Below, one piece after another: positions 8,759-16,508 of a DNA stretch of 64,000 nucleotides. The notes below the pieces were generated by a model that saw only the letters and a list, made by a program, of their open reading frames with translations, was not told the DNA's origin and did not search any database. The DNA comes from Pseudorhodoplanes sp. (GTDB lineage Bacteria; Pseudomonadota; Alphaproteobacteria; Rhizobiales; Xanthobacteraceae). Made by a program: the position numbers and the translations under genes. The stretch is from assembly GCA_032027085.1 (NCBI GenBank), contig JAVSMS010000001.1, positions 1,132,332-1,196,331 of the forward strand, read 5' to 3'. The number at the start of each line of letters is the position of its first letter. The stretch's first letter is position 1.

Positions 8759-8833
8759 GTCCCCGCGAAAGCGGGGACCTATAATTAGTGCGGTGTGTCC
8801 CCGAAAATCGCGCTTCGCGCGGCTTCGGGGACA
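8759..8833. repeat. Two hairpins between murA and the DUF2948 gene
   Basis: The first hairpin is GTCCCCGC (8759-8766), a GAAA loop, then GCGGGGAC (8771-8778). The second has ten-base arms TGTCCCCGAA (8796-8805) and TTCGGGGACA (8824-8833) around an inner CGCG/CGCG pair. Both share the core GTCCCC/GGGGAC, suggesting one repeat family. Neither has a T run on the murA strand, so they may be mRNA processing or partial attenuation sites within the operon. Confidence 0.55.
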
Positions 8834-8840
8834 TCGCCAA

Positions 8841-10130
8841 CTAACCCGAAATCCGCTCCACATCGGCGCCGCAGGCGCCGAGCTTTTCCTCCAGGCGCTC
8901 GAAGCCGCGGTCGAGGTGATAGACGCGGTTGACCACGGTCTCGCCTTCGGCGGCGAGCGCGGCGATGACGAGCGACACCGAGGCCCGCAGATCGGTCGCC
9001 ATCACCTGCGCGCCCTTGAGGCGGTCGACGCCTTCGATGGTCGCGGTCTGGCCGTCGAGCGAGATGCGGGCGCCGAGCCGCGCCAGCTCCTGCACATGCA
9101 TGAAGCGGTTCTCGAAAATGGTCTCGGTGATGCGCGAGGTGCCTCTGGCGCGGGTCATCAGCGCCATCAGCTGCGCCTGCAGGTCTGTGGGAAAGCCCGG
9201 GAACGGCTCGGTCGTGACACTCACCGGTGCGAGCCCGGCGCCGTTGCGCGCGACGCGTATGCCCTCATTGGTCGAGGTGACGGTCGCGCCAACATCGGCA
9301 AGCGTGTCGAGCGCGGATTGCAGCAACTCCGGCCGCGCATTTTCCAGAAGCACGTCGCCGCCGGTCATGGCGACCGCCATCGCATAGGTTCCGGTCTCGA
9401 TGCGATCCGGCAGCACGCTGTGCCGGGTCGGGCCAAGTTTTGACACGCCCTCGATGACAATGCGGGGCGTGCCGGCCCCGGAAATTTTCGCGCCCATCTT
9501 CACGAGGCAATCCGCGACATCGCGCACTTCCGGCTCCTGGGCGGCGTTCTCGATGACGGTCGTGCCGTTCGCCAGCGCCGCCGCCATGATCGCGACATGA
9601 GTGCCGCCAACGGTGACTTTGGGGAAAATAATCTCGCCCCCGCGCAATCCTTTCGGCGCCTTGGCGACCGCGTAGCCGGCTTCGATGTCGATTTTGGCGC
9701 CCAGCCGCTCCAGCGCCATCAGCAGAAGATCGACCGGCCGCGTACCGATGGCGCAGCCGCCGGGCAACGATACTTTCGCCTCGCCCATCCGCGCCAGCAG
9801 CGGCGCGATGACCCAAAAGCTCGCGCGCATCTTCGACACCAGTTCATAGGGCGCCGTGGTGTCGACGATATTTTCCGCGGAAATCTTCACGGTCTGCCCG
9901 GCATTCTCGGCCTCGCCCAGCCGCTTGCCGGACAGCATGACGTCCACGCCGTGATTGTTGAGGATGCGCTGGAGCTGAACGACATCGGCAAGATGCGGCA
10001 CGTTGTCGAGGACCAGCGTGTCCTCAGTCAAAAGGCTCGCAATCATCAGCGGCAAAGCGGCGTTCTTGGCGCCGGAAATCGCGATCTTGCCGTGAAGCGG
10101 CCTGCCGCCGGAAATGCGTATGCGGTCCAT
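8841..10130 (-). CDS. murA: UDP-N-acetylglucosamine 1-carboxyvinyltransferase
   Basis: The first committed step of peptidoglycan synthesis: transfer of enolpyruvate from PEP to UDP-GlcNAc in the cytoplasm. 429 residues, the normal length. K22-N23 in SGAKNA and the active-site cysteine C126 in [10 protein letters not shown] are present. The cysteine predicts fosfomycin sensitivity of the enzyme itself. I start at MDRIRISGG (10130); the in-frame extension to 10154 adds MGTLGRQF, which is not family-like. DUF2948 follows. A small basic protein gene precedes it at 10206-10376 on the same strand, giving a three-gene order seen in rhizobia. Confidence 0.97.
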   Translation of the reverse strand: MDRIRISGGRPLHGKIAISGAKNAALPLMIASLLTEDTLVLDNVPHLADVVQLQRILNNHGVDVMLSGKRLGEAENAGQTVKISAENIVDTTAPYELVSKMRASFWVIAPLLARMGEAKVSLPGGCAIGTRPVDLLLMALERLGAKIDIEAGYAVAKAPKGLRGGEIIFPKVTVGGTHVAIMAAALANGTTVIENAAQEPEVRDVADCLVKMGAKISGAGTPRIVIEGVSKLGPTRHSVLPDRIETGTYAMAVAMTGGDVLLENARPELLQSALDTLADVGATVTSTNEGIRVARNGAGLAPVSVTTEPFPGFPTDLQAQLMALMTRARGTSRITETIFENRFMHVQELARLGARISLDGQTATIEGVDRLKGAQVMATDLRASVSLVIAALAAEGETVVNRVYHLDRGFERLEEKLGACGADVERISG

Positions 10131-10205
10131 GAATTGTCGCCCCAGGGTTCCCACTTATCTCCTTAGCGCAAATCGCGCGCCGATTGGGGCGAAATTGGGA
10201 GGCCT

Positions 10206-10376
10206 TCAGCGGTCCGGCCGCCGGAGGGCTGGATCCTGCGGTTTATCGGCCTTGTCCGACGCGTCGCGCCCGCGCAACTGGGCTTTGCGGCGCTTGAGAT
10301 TTTCCCGCAAAGCCTTGCCGAGGCGCGCGGTTCGCGCCTGTTCCGCTGCCGATTTGGGGCGTTCGGTCATGGTCAT
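10206..10376 (-). CDS. Small basic conserved protein upstream of murA
   Basis: 56 residues from MTMTERPKSAAEQ to the end, rich in Arg, Lys and Ala. The core ARLGKALRENLKRRKAQLRG resembles short conserved proteins found just upstream of murA in rhizobia; I know no function. A second start at 10370 is equally possible. The longer in-frame extension to 10469 crosses non-coding sequence and is rejected. The helix-rich, positively charged make-up would fit RNA or ribosome binding, but this is inference. Confidence 0.6.
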   Translation of the reverse strand: MTMTERPKSAAEQARTARLGKALRENLKRRKAQLRGRDASDKADKPQDPALRRPDR

Positions 10377-10651
10377 GGCACCTCGCCGGACTGGTGCCCG
10401 GTTTCTGAAGTTCGTGATACATCGCGGCGATCTACTCCACGAACTTCGGAAACCAAAGGGCACCAGCAACTATATGATTCGATTTGAAGTTCCTGACCTG
10501 AGCTGGCAGCAGGAGGTGCAGGACCTTCAAATCGGCGGCACTAGAAAAGCAATCCGGCCGGGCTGGCAAGCGCCTTGCGCGCCGTGCCCCCTTTATGGCA
10601 AGGAACGCGCCGTCTCCCGGCCAGCTTGACGTGTTTTGCCGCAGACGAATC

Positions 10652-10726
<75 letters not shown>

Positions 10727-10776
10727 TCCCGACCCGGCCGACGCGGTGCCGGTCTTGAATCGCAACGCCGGATCGC

Positions 10777-11346
10777 ATGGACCTCGCGCATCTCCTCGAC
10801 ATGATCCGGCAACACGGGCTGGCGATCGTCTTTGCCTTCGCCTTCGCGCACAGCATGATTGTGGCTCTGCTCGCGGGCTATGCCGCCCAGAGTGGCCTGT
10901 TGGAGACCGGCAATGTCCTGGCGCTCTGTTGGGGCGGAAGTTTTGCAGGAGACGTCATCCGCTTCTGGATCGGACGCCGATTCGGGACGTCCTGGCTGCG
11001 CCCATGGCCGCGGCTGCAAACCGGACTGCAGAAGGCCGCGCGGCTGGTCGACCGGCATTATCTGTGGCTGCCGCTTGTGCATCGCTATCCGAACGGGATC
11101 CGCACCATCGGCGGTTTTGCCTTTGGTATGTCCAATCTGTCCTGGCCGGTGTTTCTCGCACTGAACTTCATCGCCGCCGCGCTCTGGGCGTGCGTGACCG
11201 TTTTTGCCGGATACGCCTTCGGTCATATCTCCGACACGGCGATGAATGACACCGCGTCGAATGTCGGCCTGATCCTGCTGGCAGTCTTTTTGGCAGCCGC
11301 CTGGCTGCTCAGCAAGCGACTCGACCAGGCGCTCGAGCGAAACTGA
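10777..11346 (+). CDS. DedA family membrane protein
   Basis: 189 residues with about four to five hydrophobic segments and the family features GDVIRFWIGRRFG (about 58-70) and YPNGIRTIGGFAFGMS (about 104-119), which carry the conserved arginines and glycines of the DedA/VTT domain. DedA proteins act as lipid scramblases or transporters, including undecaprenyl phosphate flippases, in the inner membrane. The exact lipid cannot be read. The ATG at 10777 begins MDLAHLLDMI; the ribosome site is weak. It lies just after tRNA-Thr. Confidence 0.85.
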   Translation: MDLAHLLDMIRQHGLAIVFAFAFAHSMIVALLAGYAAQSGLLETGNVLALCWGGSFAGDVIRFWIGRRFGTSWLRPWPRLQTGLQKAARLVDRHYLWLPLVHRYPNGIRTIGGFAFGMSNLSWPVFLALNFIAAALWACVTVFAGYAFGHISDTAMNDTASNVGLILLAVFLAAAWLLSKRLDQALERN

Positions 11347-11375
11347 GCGACGCGCCGCTGCGACATCACGTCATT

Positions 11376-11417
11376 ATTTCTTGGTCACAATTTAACATTT
11401 CTTGGTTGCAGTTTAAC
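11376..11417 (+). repeat. Tandem 21-bp direct repeat upstream of chemoreceptor
   Basis: Two abutting 21-base copies, 11376-11396 and 11397-11417, differ at only three positions. Each begins ATTTCTTGGT and ends TTTAAC. The 21-base period is two DNA turns, so bound proteins would lie on one face. It sits 66 bases before the start of the chemoreceptor gene and merges into a CtrA-type box. Confidence 0.75.
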
Positions 11418-11428
11418 CTCCCGTTAAC
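11413..11428 (+). promoter_or_regulatory. CtrA-type box (TTAA-N7-TTAAC)
   Basis: TTAA at 11413-11416, seven bases, then TTAAC at 11424-11428: an exact match to the alphaproteobacterial CtrA consensus. A third TTAAC at 11392-11396 is two helical turns upstream. In the class, CtrA controls many motility and chemotaxis genes, which fits the chemoreceptor starting at 11483. Confidence 0.6.
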
Positions 11429-11482
11429 CCTGTTCGCACAGGCTTACGTCATCGCTTGATCGGGCTAAAGGAAGCGTCGGGA

Positions 11483-12919
11483 ATGCACGGTGCCGTCCAA
11501 CGCCTGGAAATTCCTGACACCGCGCGTCCGCAAGAATCGCTCGCCGATATCGGTGAGCGCGGCGGACGCCTGGGTGTTGAAATCGCCGACATCGCGGGGC
11601 TGATCGGCGATCTGACGGCACTCGGCCACAAACAGACCGAGCAGGCACGCGCCGCGGTTTTCGCCGCCCGCCAGATGAATCAGACCAATGCCGCGCTCGC
11701 GGCCGCGATGGACGAAGCGCGCGCTTCCGCCGATTCGACAAAAACGACCCTGAGCGAAACCGCGAGCGGCGTCGCGGAAACATTGGCGCGCACCACAGAC
11801 AAGCTGGGTTTGCTTGGCGAAGGCGCGATCACGCTGAAAGCGTCGATCGAGAATGTGCGCGCAACTATCAAAAGCGTGCAGGACGCGAGCGAGGCAATCC
11901 AGGAGATCGCGCGCGACACACAGTTGCTGGCGCTGAATGCCGGCGTGGAGGCCGCACGCGCGGGAGAAGCCGGCAAAGGCTTCGCCATCATCGCCGACGC
12001 GGTGAAGATTCTGGCCGACAAGATCCGGCCCTTCACTGCAGAGAACCAGCGCAATCTGGAAGCGCTGAACCGCACACTGACGGCCCTGCTCGCGGAGGCC
12101 GACAAGAATGCGGCCGTCGCGCAGACCGCCATTGCCGATGCCAAATCCGCGCGCGAAACAACGACCACGCTGCAGGCGCTGGTGGAATCGGCGCATCGCC
12201 TGACCCATGACATCGACGCGATGTCGCAATCGGTCGAATCCAACACTGCCAGCTACGCCGATCTGCGCACCGAGCTCCGGGCGCTGGTGGACACGGTGAA
12301 AGTCTGCGACGCCAAGCTCACGCTGGCCGAACAGCGCGCCGAAACCATTCTCGGGATCAGCGAGGATTTCATCCTGTTCATCGCCCAGAGCGGCATCGAG
12401 ACTCCGGACAGTCCGATCGTGGCGCTGTGCCAGGAGAATGCCCGCAGGATTGGCGCCTTGTTCGAGGAGGCGCTGGAGAAACACGAAATTTCCATCGCCG
12501 ACCTGTTCGACGAAAATTATCGGCCTGTGGCCAATACCGATCCGCAGCAGACGATGACGAAATTCGTGGCGCTGACCGATCGCCTGTTGCCGCCGATCCA
12601 GGAACCGATCCTGAAATTCGATCCGCGCATCGTGTTCAGCGCCGCCGTCGACCGGAACGGTTATCTGCCGACGCACAACCGCAAATATTCGCAGCGCCAA
12701 GGCGCCGATCCGACCTGGAACGCAGCCAATTGCCGCAACCGCCGCATCTTCAATGACCGCACCGGCCTCTCGGCCGGACGCTCCACCAAGCCGTTCCTGT
12801 TGCAGACTTATCGCCGCGACATGGGCGGCGGCAATTTCGTGCTGATGAAGGATGTGTCGGCGCCGATCATGGTGCGCGGCCGGCACTGGGGCGGGTTGCG
12901 GATCGGCTTCAAGGTCTGA
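11483..12919 (+). CDS. Soluble methyl-accepting chemotaxis protein
   Basis: 478 residues with no membrane segment, so a cytoplasmic receptor. A long coiled coil (about 40-290) holds the signalling tip at 141-170, with DTQLLALNAGVEAARAGEAG matching the CheA/CheW-binding hairpin. The order is inverted relative to classic receptors: the sensory part is C-terminal (about 290-478), with a conserved-looking THNRKYS (397-403), NCRNRRIFNDRTGL (416-429) and a final GRHWGGLRIGFK. I cannot assign the ligand. The ATG at 11483 follows AAGGAA; a TTG at 11456 is in frame but lacks a site. The tandem repeat and CtrA-type box lie just upstream, and two cytochrome c genes follow. Confidence 0.9.
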   Translation: MHGAVQRLEIPDTARPQESLADIGERGGRLGVEIADIAGLIGDLTALGHKQTEQARAAVFAARQMNQTNAALAAAMDEARASADSTKTTLSETASGVAETLARTTDKLGLLGEGAITLKASIENVRATIKSVQDASEAIQEIARDTQLLALNAGVEAARAGEAGKGFAIIADAVKILADKIRPFTAENQRNLEALNRTLTALLAEADKNAAVAQTAIADAKSARETTTTLQALVESAHRLTHDIDAMSQSVESNTASYADLRTELRALVDTVKVCDAKLTLAEQRAETILGISEDFILFIAQSGIETPDSPIVALCQENARRIGALFEEALEKHEISIADLFDENYRPVANTDPQQTMTKFVALTDRLLPPIQEPILKFDPRIVFSAAVDRNGYLPTHNRKYSQRQGADPTWNAANCRNRRIFNDRTGLSAGRSTKPFLLQTYRRDMGGGNFVLMKDVSAPIMVRGRHWGGLRIGFKV

Positions 12920-12934
12920 CGGCGCAGCGAAACC

Positions 12935-12948
12935 CTGACCTACATCAA
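12935..12948 (+). promoter_or_regulatory. FNR/FixK-type box before the cytochrome pair
   Basis: CTGA-N6-TCAA at 12935-12948 matches TTGA-N6-TCAA at seven of eight positions. Its centre (12941.5) is 41.5 bases before a start point predicted from the -10-like GATAAA at 12971-12976, the class II activator position. It implies induction of the cytochrome genes at low oxygen. Confidence 0.5.
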
Positions 12949-12995
12949 AGCCGGACAGCCGAACTTCCGCGATAAATGATCGCAAGAGGTTTGGC

Positions 12996-13322
12996 ATGAG
13001 GAAAGCCCTGTTCAGTTTGTCCGCGATGCTGGCTGCGACTCTTCCCGCGATCGCGGCCGATGCCGACGATGTGCGTAGCGGCCGCGAACTGGTCAGGCAA
13101 ATCTGCGCCGAGTGCCATGCTGTTCGTCCCGCCGAGGTGGAATCGCCCAATCGCAGGGCGCCGAGCTTTGAAGATATCGCCGGCGTCGCTGGGATGACTC
13201 CCATTGCACTGAAGGTGGCGCTGCGATCCTCGCACCGTGAGATGCCCAATCTCATTCTGAACGAGAACGAAATCGAACAGGTCGTCGCTTACATCCTGAG
13301 CTTGCCGGGAGACCGCCGATGA
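12996..13322 (+). CDS. Small periplasmic c-type cytochrome (first of pair)
   Basis: 108 residues with a signal peptide (about 1-20, cleavage near AIA-A). One heme-binding site CAECH (C37, C40, H41) is followed by a likely axial methionine in HREMPNL (about 84) and the C-terminal helix IEQVVAYILSL of class I cytochromes c. It would carry single electrons in the periplasm; its partner cannot be read. The ATG at 12996 follows AAGAGG. The stop overlaps the next gene by four bases (ATGA), so the two proteins are translationally coupled. The 3' neighbour is a close paralogue in layout. Confidence 0.88.
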   Translation: MRKALFSLSAMLAATLPAIAADADDVRSGRELVRQICAECHAVRPAEVESPNRRAPSFEDIAGVAGMTPIALKVALRSSHREMPNLILNENEIEQVVAYILSLPGDRR

Positions 13323-13636
13323 GAGCTGCCATCCACGCGCTCGCGGCGTTGCTCATGATGACAACCCTCGCCTCCGCCCAGGACGCCATGGAGCGCGGCC
13401 GCCGGCTGGCGGAAAAATTGTGCGCAGATTGCCATGCGATCGGCAAATGGCAGCGCAGCCCGCTGGCAGGAGCGCCGCCTTTCCGGCGGCTCGAGCCGCG
13501 CGTCGATTTCGATGAATTGCAGCAGCGGCTGCAGGAGGGAATCGTGTCCGGGCATCCGGCCATGCCGATGTTCATCCTCTCGGCAGAGGAAGCCCGCGCC
13601 CTCGTCGTCTATCTCCGGGCGATACGCAATTCCTGA
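13319..13636 (+). CDS. Small periplasmic c-type cytochrome (second of pair)
   Basis: 105 residues with a signal peptide (about 1-20, ending ASA-Q). One heme site CADCH (C35, C38, H39), an axial methionine candidate in GHPAMPMF (about 81-83) and the helix ARALVVYLRAI show a class I fold. It overlaps the upstream cytochrome gene by ATGA. The two proteins share size and order of motifs but little sequence, so they are an old duplication or two partners in one electron chain. Expression likely follows the FNR-type box at 12935. Confidence 0.87.
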   Translation: MRAAIHALAALLMMTTLASAQDAMERGRRLAEKLCADCHAIGKWQRSPLAGAPPFRRLEPRVDFDELQQRLQEGIVSGHPAMPMFILSAEEARALVVYLRAIRNS

Positions 13637-13698
13637 ACTTGCACGAGGTGAAAAGGCCGCCGGCTCGCGCCGCACGACCTTCGCCCATCAGGCTTAAC

Positions 13699-13782
13699 CT
13701 AGCTGAGTCCGCCGAGCAGCCAGACAACCAGAATGATCGGCAGCGGAATGCCGATAAGCCAAAGCAATAATCCGCGTCCCAT
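13699..13782 (-). CDS. 27-residue hydrophobic membrane miniprotein
   Basis: A very short gene encoding one membrane helix: MGRGLLLWLIGIP, then PIILVVWLLGGLS. A textbook ribosome site AGGAGG stands six bases before the ATG at 13782, which argues strongly for translation. A longer in-frame extension upstream has no site. Similar tiny proteins with the GRGLLLWLIGIP pattern occur in rhizobia; I know no function. It lies between the cytochrome pair and hemA, divergent from hemA, and could share the FNR/FixK-type box at 13870. Confidence 0.6.
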   Translation of the reverse strand: MGRGLLLWLIGIPLPIILVVWLLGGLS

Positions 13783-13869
13783 TGTCGCCTCCTCAGACCC
13801 CCTCACGGCACCAACGCGGGCCCGCCGCGGCCGTTCCGGATGAAAGAAAGCGGGCCAGTTGCAGCCTGT

Positions 13870-13883
13870 TTGACTGGGATCAA
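13870..13883 (+). promoter_or_regulatory. Perfect FNR/FixK-type box upstream of hemA
   Basis: TTGA at 13870-13873, six bases, TCAA at 13880-13883: an exact TTGA-N6-TCAA palindrome, in the gap between hemA and the divergent miniprotein gene. FnrL or FixK/FnrN control of hemA is known in several alphaproteobacteria. Its centre is 132 bases before the hemA ATG and 95 bases before the miniprotein ATG. Confidence 0.6.
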
Positions 13884-14008
13884 GGCTGAACCGCAAAGAT
13901 TGGGGTCCTCTCTCTCGACAAACTCCATTGAACGCTTCTAATAAGGGTGGCGACCAAGCCATGAGGGCCGGAATGTCGGCCGGGATCTATGCTCCGGAAC
14001 GCAAGCGC

Positions 14009-15235
14009 ATGAATTACAAAGACTTTTTTCAGAACGCCCTGGATCGCTTGCATGATGAGCGCCGTTACCGGGTTTTCGCCGATCTGGAGCGCATCGCCGG
14101 CCGGTTTCCGGAGACGATCTGGCATTCTCCGCAGGGCCCGCGCGAAATCATCGTCTGGTGCTCGAACGATTATCTCGGCATGGGCCAGCACCCCAAAGTC
14201 ATCGGCGCCATGGTCGAAACGGCGACCCGCATGGGTACCGGCGCCGGCGGCACCCGCAATATTTCCGGCACCAATCACCCGCTGGTCGAGCTGGAGCGCG
14301 AGCTCGCCGACCTGCACGGCAAGGAATCGGCGCTGATTTTCACCTCCGGCTATGTCTCCAATCAGACCGGCATTTCCACCATCGCCAAGCTGATCCCCAA
14401 CGTCCTGATCCTGTCGGATTCCTACAACCACAATTCGATGATCGAGGGCGTGCGCCAGTCCGGCTGCGAGAAGCAGATTTTCCGCCACAATGACCTCGCC
14501 CATCTCGAAGAGCTGCTGAAAGCCGCGGTCGACCGTCCGAAGCTGATCGTGTTCGAAAGCATCTATTCCATGGATGCCGACATCGCGCCGATCGAAGGCA
14601 TCTGCGATCTCGCCGAGAAGTATAACGCGATGACCTATATCGACGAGGTGCACGCGGTCGGCATGTACGGCAAGCGCGGCGGCGGCGTCGCCGAGCGCGA
14701 CGGCCTGATGCAGCGCATCGACGTCATCGAAGGCACCCTCGGCAAGGCATTCGGCTGCTTCGGCGGCTATGTCGCAGCGAGCAATACGGTGTGCGATGCG
14801 GTGCGCTCCTACGCCCCGGGTTTCATCTTCACCACCGCCTTGCCGCCGGCGGTCTGCGCTGCGGCGGCAGCGTCCATCCGCCATCTGAAGAATTCGCAAT
14901 GGGAACGCGACCGGCATCAGGAGCGTGTCGCGCGCGTCAAGGCGGTGCTCACTGCCGCCGGCCTGCCGGTGATGCCGAGCGACACGCATATCGTTCCGAT
15001 CTTTGTCGGCGATCCGGAGAAGTGCAAGGCGGCAAGCGATCTGCTGCTCGCTGATCACGGCATCTACATCCAGCCGATCAACTATCCGACCGTGCCGAAG
15101 GGTACCGAGCGCCTGCGCGTGACGCCGACGCCCTATCACAACGATCAACTGGTCGATGCGCTGGCGGAGGCTCTGGTTGATGTGTGGCAGCGCCTGCAAT
15201 TGCCGTTGAAGACGCCGGCGATCGCGGCGGAGTAG
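14009..15235 (+). CDS. hemA: 5-aminolevulinate synthase
   Basis: Condenses glycine and succinyl-CoA to 5-aminolevulinate with PLP, the first step of heme synthesis by the C4 route of alphaproteobacteria. 408 residues. The PLP lysine is K246 in [24 protein letters not shown] (211-221) holds the PLP-contact Asp and His; the glycine-rich [12 protein letters not shown] (76-87) contacts substrate. I start at MNYKDFF, the conserved family start. An in-frame TTG at 13928 would add 27 residues that resemble no homologue I know. An FNR/FixK-type box upstream suggests oxygen control, in line with the oxidase and cytochrome genes in the window. Confidence 0.97.
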   Translation: MNYKDFFQNALDRLHDERRYRVFADLERIAGRFPETIWHSPQGPREIIVWCSNDYLGMGQHPKVIGAMVETATRMGTGAGGTRNISGTNHPLVELERELADLHGKESALIFTSGYVSNQTGISTIAKLIPNVLILSDSYNHNSMIEGVRQSGCEKQIFRHNDLAHLEELLKAAVDRPKLIVFESIYSMDADIAPIEGICDLAEKYNAMTYIDEVHAVGMYGKRGGGVAERDGLMQRIDVIEGTLGKAFGCFGGYVAASNTVCDAVRSYAPGFIFTTALPPAVCAAAAASIRHLKNSQWERDRHQERVARVKAVLTAAGLPVMPSDTHIVPIFVGDPEKCKAASDLLLADHGIYIQPINYPTVPKGTERLRVTPTPYHNDQLVDALAEALVDVWQRLQLPLKTPAIAAE

Positions 15236-15258
15236 CTTTCGAAGCTTTTCGTTTTTCC

Positions 15259-15333
15259 TCATGGCCGGGCTTGTCCCGGCCATCCACGTTTTGATGCAGG
15301 GCGAGTGGATGCCCGGCACAAGGCCGGGCATGA
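15259..15333. repeat. Nested palindromic intergenic repeat
   Basis: Two hairpins, ATGGCCGGG/CCCGGCCAT (15261-15283, loop CTTGT) and ATGCCCGGC/GCCGGGCAT (15309-15331, loop ACAAG), together form a larger inverted repeat, because the second is nearly the reverse complement of the first. The four differences between copies are two swapped base pairs that keep both stems intact. It fills the space between the convergent stops of hemA and the AbrB-like gene and probably acts as the 3' end structure for both. Confidence 0.7.
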
Positions 15334-15341
15334 CGACATCG

Positions 15342-16391
15342 TCATTGCTTCCCGCCGAACATCCGCACGAAGACCGGCAGCGCCAGCGACACCAGCATGA
15401 AGCGCGCGACATGATGCGCGCCGACGAAGATCGGATCAAGATGCAGGGCCAGCGCGACAATCATCATCGCATCGAGCGCGCCCGGCGAATATGAAACGAC
15501 GACATCGGCGACCCGCAACGACATCAGACTGATCGCGGCCCAGGCGAAAGCCGCGACCACCGCGGTCGCGACCGCGAAGGACCCCAGTCCCGCACCGAGA
15601 TATTGCGTCAGCAGCCGCAGACCGGTATTGGCGAAACGCGATCCGGTGATGGCGCCGAGCGCAACCATGGTCGTGTTGACTACCCACCACGGCAACACGG
15701 CGTGAATGAAGCCACTGCCATGCAGCACCGCCGAAACCAGCATGGCGCCGAAGATGAGACCGCCAGGGAAGCGCATCCACTGCAGCAGCGCCGCAACGGC
15801 GCTGCTGACGATGACGAGAATGGCAAGCTCATGCAGCGGCGCATCGAGGCCGCGCTGCAAGCCGGCCGACGCCGGATCGATGAGGCCCAGAGCCGCGAGC
15901 GTCATCGGCAGAAACGCCGTCAGGATCACCACGCGGATCGTCTGCACGATGGCGATGCCGCGCAGATCAGACTTGTTCTGGTTGGCGTAGGCCATCACCT
16001 GCGACAATGCGCCCGGCATCGAACCGAACAGGGCGGACAGCGTGTCCCAGCCATGCACCTTGCGCAGATAGAAGGCGCTGGCGAACGTTACGCAAATCGT
16101 TGCCATGACCAGAAGGATCACGCTGAACGGCCAGGTGGCGATTCCGCGCAGAGTCTCCGGCGTCACCGCGGCACCAAGCGAAATACCGACTGCGACAAAG
16201 ACCACCCGCGCCAGAGGCGCGGGCACATGCATCGACCTCTGCGCCAGCGCCGCGGCGGCGACTGCAATCATCGCACCCGACAGCCAGCCTGCGGGAAAAC
16301 CGAACCAGGCGAACAGCGCGCCGCCTAACGTGCCGATGAGCAGCGTCTCAGCCAGACTGGTCAGCCAGATGGGACACCAAGTGGGACGCAT
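15342..16391 (-). CDS. AbrB-family integral membrane protein
   Basis: 349 residues with about ten hydrophobic segments and two internal halves of similar layout (GFPAGWLSGAMIAVAAA near 31-47; FPGGLIFGAMLVSAVLHG near 207-224), the duplicated AbrB region. Databases label this family AbrB or ammonia monooxygenase-like, but it is a membrane protein, not a DNA-binding regulator, and its transport or regulatory role is not established. SMPGALSQVMAYA and SYSPGALDAMMIVAL are the repeated signature segments. It converges on hemA and is divergent from the amidohydrolase gene. Confidence 0.85.
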   Translation of the reverse strand: MRPTWCPIWLTSLAETLLIGTLGGALFAWFGFPAGWLSGAMIAVAAAALAQRSMHVPAPLARVVFVAVGISLGAAVTPETLRGIATWPFSVILLVMATICVTFASAFYLRKVHGWDTLSALFGSMPGALSQVMAYANQNKSDLRGIAIVQTIRVVILTAFLPMTLAALGLIDPASAGLQRGLDAPLHELAILVIVSSAVAALLQWMRFPGGLIFGAMLVSAVLHGSGFIHAVLPWWVVNTTMVALGAITGSRFANTGLRLLTQYLGAGLGSFAVATAVVAAFAWAAISLMSLRVADVVVSYSPGALDAMMIVALALHLDPIFVGAHHVARFMLVSLALPVFVRMFGGKQ

Positions 16392-16508
16392 GGCACCTTA
16401 TGCCTCGCGACTTATTTGGAGCAAAGCGCAAAGCGGCATGCCTGCCATAACATTGCACAGTTGCGGCGCGCGCGTTAAGGAGCGCTTGCAATTTGGGAGG
16501 AGACTTCG

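Noticed and set aside
8759-8833. CRISPR-like spaced repeats
   Set aside because: Only two unequal hairpins are present, with no regular spacing and no cas genes in the window.
8796-8833. Intrinsic terminator after murA
   Set aside because: The stem is strong, but no T tract follows on the murA strand and DUF2948 continues in the same direction.
11465-13255. A 596-codon open frame on the minus strand opposite the chemoreceptor and first cytochrome gene
   Set aside because: It mirrors a clearly coding frame with recognisable motifs on the plus strand; its product is Gly/Arg/Gln-rich without any family motif, as expected for antisense frames in GC-rich DNA.
13928-14008. N-terminal extension of hemA from a TTG
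   Set aside because: The conserved family start MNYKDFF is at 14009 and the extra residues match nothing known.
15342-16391. AbrB-type transcription regulator
   Set aside because: The protein is almost wholly membrane-spanning; the name is inherited from a different family.
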